NCBI GenBank assembly: GCA_002414505.1 | Contig: DHZF01000088.1 | Coordinates: 26,227-50,629, forward strand | Source: Hyphomonas sp. UBA5111 | Lineage (GTDB): Bacteria > Pseudomonadota > Alphaproteobacteria > Caulobacterales > Hyphomonadaceae | Reading direction: 5' to 3' | Length of the DNA stretch: 24,403 nucleotides | Notes under the pieces: model-generated | What the model was told of the DNA's origin: nothing | Seen by the model: only the letters and a program-made list of their open reading frames with translations | Databases searched by the model: none | Made by a program: the position numbers and the translations under genes | In this document: positions 16,752 through 23,810 of the stretch, piece after piece | Numbering within the stretch: position 1 is the first letter of the stretch | Layout of the letters: each line of letters begins with the position of its first letter

Positions 16752-17867
16752 ATGGGCGGTAATCCACTATTCGGCGTCTTCTTTCACTGGCTCGGCGGCC
16801 TGTCATCGGCCAGCTTTTATGTCCCTTACAAGAAGGTCCGGCTCTGGTCGTGGGAAATTTTTTGGCTCACGGGTGGGGTATTCTCATGGATCTTTGCGCC
16901 CTGGATTGCCGCCTTCATCGGTACGGAAAATGTCTTGGGTGTCCTGTCGGGCGCTCCTGCCTCCACACTCCAATGGTGTTACTTTTTCGGGGCACTCTGG
17001 GGCTTTGGGGGACTAACCTTTGGTCTCACCATGCGGTATCTCGGCGTCTCACTTGGCATGGCGGTCGCCCTTGGCCTAACCACAGCGTTTGGCACGCTTG
17101 TGCCTCCAATCTTCGCCGGGGAGTTCGTTGATACACTACTGGCAGAAACGGGGGGACAGATCGTTTTCCTCGGTATTCTCCTCACCCTGGTTGGGATTGT
17201 CGTCGTGGCGATGGCTGGCCATGCCAAAGAGAAAGAAGTTCCGCAGGAAGAACGGGTGAAGACCATCGCCGAGTTCGATTACCGCAAGGGTATAATGGTC
17301 GCGATTTTTTCGGGCATCATGTCGAGTTGTTTCGCCTATGGCCTTGCCGCCGGCGAACCAATCCGCCAGGCGTCACTGGCTGCAGGAACCGGCACATTAT
17401 GGCAGGGGCTGCCCGTATTGTGTGTTGTGCTCGCGGGTGGGTTCACGACTAATTTCATCTGGTGCACAGTCATGATTGTCCGCAACAAGTCTGCGGGCCA
17501 GTGGATCGGCCGACAAAATGCCAGCGCGCTTGTGCCACCCTCCACATCAGCACTGGGGGAGAATAGCGTCCCTCCGGCCCAGTCAAAGCCACCCTTGCTG
17601 CTAAATTATGGCCTGTGCGCCATCGCCGGCACACTATGGTACCTGCAGTTTTTTTTCTACACGATGGGTGAAAGCCAGATGGGCCGCTTCGGTTTCTCGT
17701 CCTGGACGTTGCATATGGCTAGCATCATCATCTTCTCGACCCTGTGGGGATTTTCCCTCGGCGAATGGCGTGCCTCCAGCAGCAAAACGAAACGACTAGT
17801 ATGGCTTGGAATCGCCTTGCTTGTCGGCTCTACCGGCATCATCGGTTACGGCAATTATCTCAGCTAA
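16752..17867 (+). CDS. rhaT: L-rhamnose/proton symporter RhaT
   Basis: The 371-residue hydrophobic inner-membrane protein appears to have about ten transmembrane helices. It matches E. coli RhaT in key stretches: FHWLGGLSSASFYVPYKKV, LWSWEIFWLTGG, TFGLTMRYLGVSLGMAVALG, and LWYLQFFFYTMGES followed by SWTLHMASIII. It imports L-rhamnose with a proton. It is slightly longer than the enteric protein (344) because of a polar loop near residues 250-280 (SALVPPSTSALGENS). AAGGGG is nine bases before the ATG. The 233-base gap before it has no convincing gene, so rhaT may have its own promoter; the downstream GH28 gene follows after 46 bases. Confidence 0.95.
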   Translation: MGGNPLFGVFFHWLGGLSSASFYVPYKKVRLWSWEIFWLTGGVFSWIFAPWIAAFIGTENVLGVLSGAPASTLQWCYFFGALWGFGGLTFGLTMRYLGVSLGMAVALGLTTAFGTLVPPIFAGEFVDTLLAETGGQIVFLGILLTLVGIVVVAMAGHAKEKEVPQEERVKTIAEFDYRKGIMVAIFSGIMSSCFAYGLAAGEPIRQASLAAGTGTLWQGLPVLCVVLAGGFTTNFIWCTVMIVRNKSAGQWIGRQNASALVPPSTSALGENSVPPAQSKPPLLLNYGLCAIAGTLWYLQFFFYTMGESQMGRFGFSSWTLHMASIIIFSTLWGFSLGEWRASSSKTKRLVWLGIALLVGSTGIIGYGNYLS

Positions 17868-17913
17868 GCCCCAAATACATCGCATACAGAATAAGATAAA
17901 AGGGAGAATATCC

Positions 17914-19524
17914 ATGCTCGACAGACGGTCACTGATCTTAGCTAGCGGCGCCGGATTGGCCGCCGCCGCAGGCTGCGCCGCGACACCGCAACCCAAGGCA
18001 CAGGCACAAGACTTGGGCGCCTCCTCAGTTGAGGGCATTCTCAACGTCCGCCACTTCGGCGCCACAGGCGATGGGACGACCATCGACACGCCAGCCATCA
18101 ACCGGGCCATTGAGGACGCTGCAGCCCGCGGAGGCGGGACGGTCTATTTCCCGCCGGGGAAGTATGCGTGTTTTACCATCCGCCTTAAGAGCAAAGTTTC
18201 CCTCTACCTTGAGCAGGGCGCAATTATTTATGCGGCCCCCGCCCCGCCGGAAGGCACCTCAGGCGGCTACGATCATCCCGAACCGATCGACCCTTCCTAT
18301 GCAAACTATCAGGATTTCGGGCACAGCCATTGGCGAAACAGCCTCATTTGGGGCGAGGGTCTGAGCGATATCACAATCGCCGGTGACGGCCTTATTGACG
18401 GTACAAATCTCGCCCGCGGCGACGGCAGCTACAACTACATGGACGATCCGCATTATAATGGGACGGGCAATAAAGCGATCGCACTAAAATGGTGTCGCAA
18501 CGTGCTCCTGCGAGATTTCCGCGTCTACCGCGGCGGTTGGTTCGCGCTGCTCGCCACCGGTGTTGACAACATGACCATCGACAATTTGATGGTCGACACG
18601 ACCCGCGACGGTTTCGACATTGATTGCTGCCGCAATGTGCGCGTCACCAACTGCCATATTAACTCACCCTGGGATGATGGGATCTGCCTGAAGTCCAGCT
18701 ATGCGCTGGGTGAGGCGCGCGCGACTGAGAATGTCATGATCGCTAACTGCTATGTGACAGGCAATTACGAGATCGGATCCCTACTCGACGGCACCTGGAA
18801 GAAGATGCCGCCCTCCTTCGCGCCACAGGTTCACGGTCGGATAAAATTCGGTACGGAGTCCAATGGTGGCTACAAAAACATAACTATAACCAACTGCACG
18901 TTCGAGGACAGTCAGGGCTTTGCGCTGGAAACGGTGGACGGCGGAGATCTTGAAGATGTAACGATCTCCAACTGCACCATGCGCGGCAACTATTCTTCCC
19001 CCATCTTCCTGCGCCTGGGACGGCGTATGCGGGGACCGAAAGATGCCGCGATCGCAAAATTTCGCCGCATTCTGATTTGCAACATCGTCAGCTCGTCCTC
19101 AGCCCCCCTGTTGCCGTCCATCATCGCGGGCATTCCCGGTCATCCCGTGGAAGACGTGAAAATTGCCGACTGCTACTTCCATCAGGAAGGCGGCGCACCG
19201 GAAGATCTTGTGAACCGCGTTCCGCCGCTGGAGGAACTCGGCTACCCCGAACCCAACATGTTCGGCGACCTGCCCGCGACCGGTTTCTATATCCGCGATG
19301 CGAAGAACGTCGAGATGAGCAATATCGAAGTTGCCGTCGCCAAGGCCGATCCGCGTGCAGCCTTCTGGTTGCAGGACGTAGAGGGAGCTGACTTCTTCCG
19401 TCTCCGTGTGCCGGGCGGCGCCCCTTCCTTCCATTTGACCAATGTCAGCAGTTTCCGCAATTTCGGCAGCCTATCGGCTCCCGAAAGACAAATAGAATCG
19501 GTCAAGTCGACGACGATTTTCTAG
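17914..19524 (+). CDS. Divergent GH28-family glycosidase, Tat-type lipoprotein
   Basis: The 536-residue product is a right-handed parallel beta-helix protein of the pectinase type. It begins LDRRSLILASGAGLAAAAGC (twin Arg, lipobox AAGC, Cys21). The helix starts at about residue 42 (ILNVRHFGATGDGTTIDTPAI). GH28-like active-site blocks are RDGFDIDCC (about 231-239, in place of NTDGID), PWDDGICLKS (D254/D255) and VHGRIKFGTES (His307, where canonical enzymes have GHG). A clear downstream RIK equivalent is missing, replaced by LRLGRRMRG. Expected substrates are galacturonan- or rhamnogalacturonan-type oligomers in the periplasm. AGGGAG lies eight bases before the ATG. It sits in the rhaT transcript and nearly abuts the next gene (2 bases). 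Substrate specificity may differ from polygalacturonase given the altered motifs. Confidence 0.87.
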   Translation: MLDRRSLILASGAGLAAAAGCAATPQPKAQAQDLGASSVEGILNVRHFGATGDGTTIDTPAINRAIEDAAARGGGTVYFPPGKYACFTIRLKSKVSLYLEQGAIIYAAPAPPEGTSGGYDHPEPIDPSYANYQDFGHSHWRNSLIWGEGLSDITIAGDGLIDGTNLARGDGSYNYMDDPHYNGTGNKAIALKWCRNVLLRDFRVYRGGWFALLATGVDNMTIDNLMVDTTRDGFDIDCCRNVRVTNCHINSPWDDGICLKSSYALGEARATENVMIANCYVTGNYEIGSLLDGTWKKMPPSFAPQVHGRIKFGTESNGGYKNITITNCTFEDSQGFALETVDGGDLEDVTISNCTMRGNYSSPIFLRLGRRMRGPKDAAIAKFRRILICNIVSSSSAPLLPSIIAGIPGHPVEDVKIADCYFHQEGGAPEDLVNRVPPLEELGYPEPNMFGDLPATGFYIRDAKNVEMSNIEVAVAKADPRAAFWLQDVEGADFFRLRVPGGAPSFHLTNVSSFRNFGSLSAPERQIESVKSTTIF

Positions 19525-19526
19525 AC

Positions 19527-20693
19527 ATGACGCCGCCACCGCCAGGTCATCGAAATTCGCGACAGGAAAAACGAGATAGTCCGTTACAACGGCAACGTTC
19601 GGTATTTCGCATTGCAATCCTGCTCTTTCTTCTCCCGGTTTGCGCTGCGTGCATTTCGACGGACAGTGCCTCTGCTAACTACCCCGCCGATACGCCCCTC
19701 GTGGGAACCATGCGTGACGGACATCATATCAATCTTATCCAGCCCGAAACGTTTTATTCATCGGACAGAGTGGATTTTCTCCAGATTGAATCATCGATTA
19801 CCAATGGCGTAAAAGTTGGCGTTGCGATCTACAAACCAGAGGCGCCCGGGCCGATCCTGCTGATGTCCCACGGCTGGCATGAGAGCGTGACCCGACCAGA
19901 GGCCGACACGCCCAATCCCTATCCCGGTTTCCTGACCGTTCAGGTGGACATGCGTGGGCGCGCCTACTCCACCGGCGAGCCTGATGCGAATGGATACGAA
20001 CTCTACGACTTTCTCGATGCCCTCAATTACGTTCGGGAACATTATTCCGATTTCATCAGTGATCCTGACCGGGTTCATTTCATTGGCGGCAGTGGCGGCG
20101 GCGGCAATGCTCTAGCGCTCGCGGGCCGCTTCCCGGACCTGTTTTCTAGCGTGATTGCTATGTACGGGATGAGTGATTATGCCGCTTGGTATCATAGCGA
20201 CGATGTCGGTGAATTCCGCGACGAAATGGATATCTGGATCGGCACCTCGCCCAGCGAAAACGCAGAAGCTTATGCTGTTCGCAGCGGCATCACTGCTCTG
20301 CCCAATCTGTTCTCCCCCCTGTATCTTGTACACGGAGAGACAGATCTCCGTGTTCCCTCTTCCCATTCACGCAACTACGCTGAAGCTGCCAGCCTGTTGC
20401 ACAAGCCGGTAGAGTACTGGGAAATTGAAGGTGTTGGGAACAACGCTCACCTTGGCAATATCACACCAGAACAGCAGAAGAGGCTGGACGCTTTCATCAA
20501 TACGGCGCTGCAATCACATTCACGAGCGCCGGCCTTGCCGAACAGGGGGATACTGGTTGTGCCAGGCTATGTCCGGACAAGACATTTCGACGTAAAGCTC
20601 GACTCGATAGATCAGGTCGGCCTCGTCGCGTATGATCTGGAGACAGGCGAGGCGAAATTGCTCAAGGGCACAGGCACGGTCAGTTTTTATTGA
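19527..20693 (+). CDS. Alpha/beta-hydrolase lipoprotein, possible carbohydrate esterase
   Basis: The 388-residue product has a basic N-terminal stretch, a hydrophobic segment and a lipobox (PVCAAC, Cys42), so a lipoprotein is likely. The alpha/beta-hydrolase fold shows the oxyanion region MSHGWHES, nucleophile elbow GGSGGGG (Ser189), acid Asp273 in VHGETDLRVP and His308 in NNAHLGN. It resembles the prolyl-oligopeptidase-like and acyl-esterase group. A C-terminal tail after about 335 (ILVVPGYVRTRHFDVKLD and onward) is not part of the usual fold and looks beta-rich. The ATG begins two bases after the GH28 stop with no clear ribosome site, so translation is probably coupled. Removal of acetyl or other acyl groups from pectic oligosaccharides is a reasonable guess only. 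Confidence 0.8.
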   Translation: MTPPPPGHRNSRQEKRDSPLQRQRSVFRIAILLFLLPVCAACISTDSASANYPADTPLVGTMRDGHHINLIQPETFYSSDRVDFLQIESSITNGVKVGVAIYKPEAPGPILLMSHGWHESVTRPEADTPNPYPGFLTVQVDMRGRAYSTGEPDANGYELYDFLDALNYVREHYSDFISDPDRVHFIGGSGGGGNALALAGRFPDLFSSVIAMYGMSDYAAWYHSDDVGEFRDEMDIWIGTSPSENAEAYAVRSGITALPNLFSPLYLVHGETDLRVPSSHSRNYAEAASLLHKPVEYWEIEGVGNNAHLGNITPEQQKRLDAFINTALQSHSRAPALPNRGILVVPGYVRTRHFDVKLDSIDQVGLVAYDLETGEAKLLKGTGTVSFY

Positions 20694-20813
20694 TTCCCCT
20701 GAACGTTATCCACGAGTGGGCTCAGCACAGGAAACAGAGTGCACACTGACCAATTTGGCGATCATCCTGCCGAGCGTCTCGGACGACGGGGGAGAACGCG
20801 GATGAGCCTCTCT

Positions 20814-22223
20814 TCACATCTTCGACACAGACTGCCCATTGACCCGAACATTTTGGATCGAGAGCCTCTCCGTATGCGATATGATACTTTCCTCATGAAC
20901 CCCATTGAAGGAACAATCCCGAAGCGTGATATTATGTACCGGCGCACCGGGAAGACCTTGAACATCCAGCACACGCCCTGCCTTTTCTACACGCAGGCGC
21001 TCAATTGTGAGATTGCGTAGCACCGGTATATAGGGCCCGTTTCCACCCTCCTCATAATTGAAATCACAGGTGATCGCCGCACGACCGACCTGCCCCACCT
21101 CAATATCGCGAAAATGGATATCTTCGACCACGCCGCCGCGCATTGCATTGTTCTTGAACCGAAGCGCGTACCATAAATCAGGACTACTCATATAGCAGTT
21201 TTCGGCAAATACATGATGCACCCCGCCTGATATCTCGCTGCCAATGACAACCCCGCCATGACCCGCCTTCATCGTGCAGTTCCGGATCAGGATATTTTTG
21301 GCAGGCGTCGCTATCCGTCGGCCATCAGCGTTTCGACCGGACTTGATGGCGATGCAGTCGTCACCTGTGTCAAACGTGCACCCCTCAATCAGCATGCCGT
21401 CCACCGATTCGGGATTGCAGCCATCATTGTTGGGCCCATGACCAAGGACAGAAACATTCCGGACAATGACGTTCCTGCTCATTACTGGATGGATATTCCA
21501 GCAGGGTGAATTGTGAACACGCACTCCCTCGACCAAGGCATTGTCGCAATCGTAGAATTCGATAAAGCTCGGTCGCAGATAGTGCCCCCGGCCAAATACT
21601 CGATCTTCGACGGGAACGCCTTCCTCCGCCATATGGAACAGGGCTCGCCGGTCCGCCGACTGGCTGCCTATTCCTTCCTCCCAACCAAATCGTTCCGCGC
21701 CGCACCAGGGCCACCAATGGTCATTGCTGGCTTGCCCATCCAGCAGGCCGGCACCGGTAACCGCCACATTCTGAGCCCCACGCGCGTAGATTAGCGGTGA
21801 ATAATTCCACAACTCCACCCCTTCATAACGGGTATAGGCAAGCGGATAGTCCGCGGGATCCGTACTGAAGAGGATTACCGCCCCTTCCTCCACATGCAGA
21901 TTGATATTTGATGCTAGATGGATAGGTCCGGTCAGATAGCGACCGGCGGGCACCACGACATGGCCGCCGCCCGCATTTGCGCAGGATTTGATTGTCTTTG
22001 CGAAGGCTTCCGTGTTCTTGGTCGCTCCATCACCCACAGCGCCAAAATCGGTAATTGCCATCCGACGGGCAGGAAAACGAGGGGAGGTGACGGACCGACT
22101 GATGTCCTGTGCATGCCGCCAGGGCCCTGCCGCACTGGTTGGTGGTAATGAGGCGCAGGCCCCGAGCCCCAAAGCGGCGCCCGTCATCAAGAAGCTGCGT
22201 CGCGAAACTGTGTACTGGCTCAT
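20814..22223 (-). CDS. GH28 polygalacturonase-type glycosidase, Tat-type lipoprotein
   Basis: The 469-residue beta-helix enzyme has all canonical GH28 motifs: NNDGCNPES (Asp267), TGDDCIAIKSG (Asp288/Asp289), GHGGVVIGSE (His322) and RFK (355-357). It should hydrolyse alpha-1,4-galacturonosyl or related pectic bonds by inversion. The N-terminus SRRSFLMTGAALGLGAC carries twin arginines and a lipobox (Cys23). The ATG at 22223 is preferred to one 39 bases upstream because AAGAGG precedes it and the Tat motif then lies near the start. It is convergent with the alpha/beta-hydrolase gene (120-base gap with only a 5-bp hairpin). A shared IclR-box-like site lies 136 bases upstream. Confidence 0.93.
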   Translation of the reverse strand: MSQYTVSRRSFLMTGAALGLGACASLPPTSAAGPWRHAQDISRSVTSPRFPARRMAITDFGAVGDGATKNTEAFAKTIKSCANAGGGHVVVPAGRYLTGPIHLASNINLHVEEGAVILFSTDPADYPLAYTRYEGVELWNYSPLIYARGAQNVAVTGAGLLDGQASNDHWWPWCGAERFGWEEGIGSQSADRRALFHMAEEGVPVEDRVFGRGHYLRPSFIEFYDCDNALVEGVRVHNSPCWNIHPVMSRNVIVRNVSVLGHGPNNDGCNPESVDGMLIEGCTFDTGDDCIAIKSGRNADGRRIATPAKNILIRNCTMKAGHGGVVIGSEISGGVHHVFAENCYMSSPDLWYALRFKNNAMRGGVVEDIHFRDIEVGQVGRAAITCDFNYEEGGNGPYIPVLRNLTIERLRVEKAGRVLDVQGLPGAPVHNITLRDCSFNGVHEESIISHTERLSIQNVRVNGQSVSKM

Positions 22224-22358
22224 ATCATACCTCTTGGTCCCTGCATTGCAGGCAGACAACATCCTTGGCCATGAGGCAAACCAAGCTCTGGAGTGTCGCT
22301 AGCGCATCAGTTTAACGTAAACTCACACCCGGTTTTGTCACACGTCGCTTACCATCGA

Positions 22359-22375
22359 ATTCCACATTATGGCAC
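22359..22375. promoter_or_regulatory. Putative IclR box upstream of the polygalacturonase gene
   Basis: ATTCCACATTATGGCAC is the third copy of the shared element, differing from the 10821 copy at two positions. It lies in the promoter region of the minus-strand GH28 gene, which would place polygalacturonase under the same IclR control as the rhamnose genes. Confidence 0.5.
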
Positions 22376-22482
22376 TCGCGACCTCATATTGGAATATGCG
22401 AATACTCGCCACATTTGTAAAGACCCGTAGAGCCCCCCTCAAAGGCTTACCCTAATGTATAGGGGCGGTTCAGGGGGAATGA

Positions 22483-22762
22483 AAACTGACGGGTGAAGCG
22501 CATGATCGCCCTATGTGATCATCGACGGTCTGGATGGGCGAGCTGTGTTTGTGGAACTGGGTGTCGCGGGTGAAGTCCATGACGTGAAGTGCGGAGCAAT
22601 TGTGACGGTGGCGCCGCCGAACCTTGAGCCAAAGCCGTCCGACATTACGATTGACCGGATCACGCGGAGCTGGCGAACGGCGGCGCTAATCGTTACGGCC
22701 GCCTCATTCGCGAGCTTGGGAATGTCTACCGGATCAAACCCCATAAGCCCTACGTCACCTGA
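22483..22762 (+). pseudogene. Decayed relaxase fragment (DUF3363-type)
   Basis: Three short plus-strand reading frames join into one protein-like stretch if two frameshifts are allowed. LTGEAHDRP (from about 22486) continues after a one-base loss near 22511 as YVIIDGLDGRAVFVELG, then GAIVTVAPPNLEPKPSDITIDRI. After a second shift near 22660 it reads AELANGGANRYGRLIREL, ending at a stop at 22760-22762. LTGEA, VIDGxDGRAxxVEL and GAIVxV resemble the middle of relaxase/DUF3363 proteins of alphaproteobacterial conjugative elements. The N-terminal nuclease and the C-terminus are absent. It marks an old mobile-element insertion at the edge of the polysaccharide locus. Identification is from memory of the family and moderate. 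Confidence 0.5.
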
Positions 22763-23326
22763 GCGTGGCGCATTATGCGAACGACCCTGCTGGGACTGGC
22801 GATCACCACAGGGAGATTGATCAAGGATTGCCGATTTTGGATAGGCAATTGCTCTTTTTGATGCCTGCTGCGGCGAGTTCGCAAACGTGCCCAAAAGCTT
22901 GTCCATGGCGGGTATCGCCAGTTGCTGGCGCAGTCACCTTCAGGCCGTCGCACTGTCTGATCACGTCTTACGACATGCCATCAGGCCTGGTCGCTCCCCG
23001 GGCCCTCTGACGCGGGGCACCTCAGATCATTTCGGTCGACTATGCGTCTTCGGGCATGGAGCTTGCCGGGCTGCGTCTCCGGTCCCTTGCCGTCCCGGCC
23101 CGGAAGGCGAGGGCTATGGGGGCTGGCCGGTCCGTGGCCGCATCGCGCGCTTCCCACTGGCCTTGCCGCCAGAGGGTCACGGATGCGTGGCTTCTACTCC
23201 TCCGGGCGCACACCTCATCCTGTGCCAGGCGAGAGGGAGCGCCGGCGCTGGCGCGCGACAGGGCGAACACATGAATGTGTGGATCTGGTGATCGGGACAG
23301 GCCTGACATACTGGTCATGACGCTTC
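22763..23326. other. Gene-poor stretch between relaxase relic and copper module
   Basis: These are 564 bases with overlapping open frames on both strands but no ribosome sites, signal peptides or recognisable families. The part from about 23040 to 23270 is more GC-rich and has long open frames on several strands, as expected by chance at high GC. It is probably residual mobile-element DNA; I see no gene I can support. Confidence 0.5.
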
Positions 23327-23356
23327 TTGAATTGTCCCCCAATGGGGGTGTAGGTT
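23327..23356 (+). promoter_or_regulatory. MerR/CueR-type promoter-operator of the copper genes
   Basis: A -35-like TTGAAT (23327-23332) and -10-like TAGGTT (23351-23356) are separated by 18 bases. The dyad CCCCC-AAT-GGGGG (23336-23348) is centred within that spacer. A dyad between over-spaced -35 and -10 boxes is the hallmark of MerR-family metal-responsive promoters such as CueR targets. The copper oxidase gene downstream fits. The regulator gene is not in the window. Confidence 0.6.
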
Positions 23357-23364
23357 CAAACTTG

Positions 23365-23751
23365 ATGAACATGATTGTCTCCATTCTTGTCGCCGTCTTT
23401 TTCGGCCTGTCGCAAAGTCTCTGTCTTAGTCCTGTTGCCGCGCCCGGAGCTGCCGGGTCCGGGCATAACATGACTGCGCAGATGGCGGACGGTCATGGCA
23501 ACCATGCGACGCTGCCCTGCGAACAGGAGAGCGACCATTGCGACATGCAATCAGTCGCAGCAGCCAAAGGCGAAAGGATGGGTACTCTGGCTGGTCTCGT
23601 CGAAAGCGGGGTCAAGGCGCCAGTCATGCTTGCCAACCCGGCCTGGTCCGTGATCCATCTTCGCGCACCACTTCGCAGGATCGTCCCGGATCGGCGAAGT
23701 TGGCCGCAATCCCCCTCCCCCTTGCATTTGAAAGTCCGTTTCCTGAATTGA
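23365..23751 (+). CDS. Small secreted His/Met/Cys-rich protein, CopL-like by position
   Basis: The 128-residue product has a signal-like start (MNMIVSILVAVFFGLSQSLC) followed by a metal-ligand-rich segment, GHNMTAQMADGHGNHATLPC and SDHCDMQ, then a basic C-terminal tail. It immediately precedes copA, as copL does in copper operons such as that of Xanthomonas, where CopL affects copper-dependent expression. I do not recognise the family by sequence. No ribosome site is visible, and the predicted transcription start is within a few bases of the ATG, so a leaderless mRNA is possible. An ATG at 23371 is an alternative. A copper-sensing or copper-binding role is inferred. Confidence 0.65.
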   Translation: MNMIVSILVAVFFGLSQSLCLSPVAAPGAAGSGHNMTAQMADGHGNHATLPCEQESDHCDMQSVAAAKGERMGTLAGLVESGVKAPVMLANPAWSVIHLRAPLRRIVPDRRSWPQSPSPLHLKVRFLN

Positions 23752-23810
23752 GACCGCACCCGCCGGGCACGCAGCCCGTCTGGTTCAATTTCAATACAAT
23801 GGAGACATCT

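Noticed and set aside
16547..16762. 71-residue plus-strand frame between the lactonase and rhaT genes
   Set aside because: It overlaps the rhaT start, has no convincing ribosome site and shows no family features; the gap is more likely a promoter region.
20770..20782. CCGAG-CGT-CTCGG hairpin between converging genes
   Set aside because: Only five base pairs and no T-run on either side, so not listed as a terminator.
22511..22906. 131-codon minus-strand frame over the relaxase fragment
   Set aside because: The plus strand gives relaxase-like text in three adjacent frames, whereas the minus-strand product has low-complexity content and no family resemblance.
23040..23471. 143-codon minus-strand frame before the copper genes
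   Set aside because: It is Arg/Ala/Ser-rich text typical of antisense frames in GC-rich DNA, and it crosses the predicted copper promoter.
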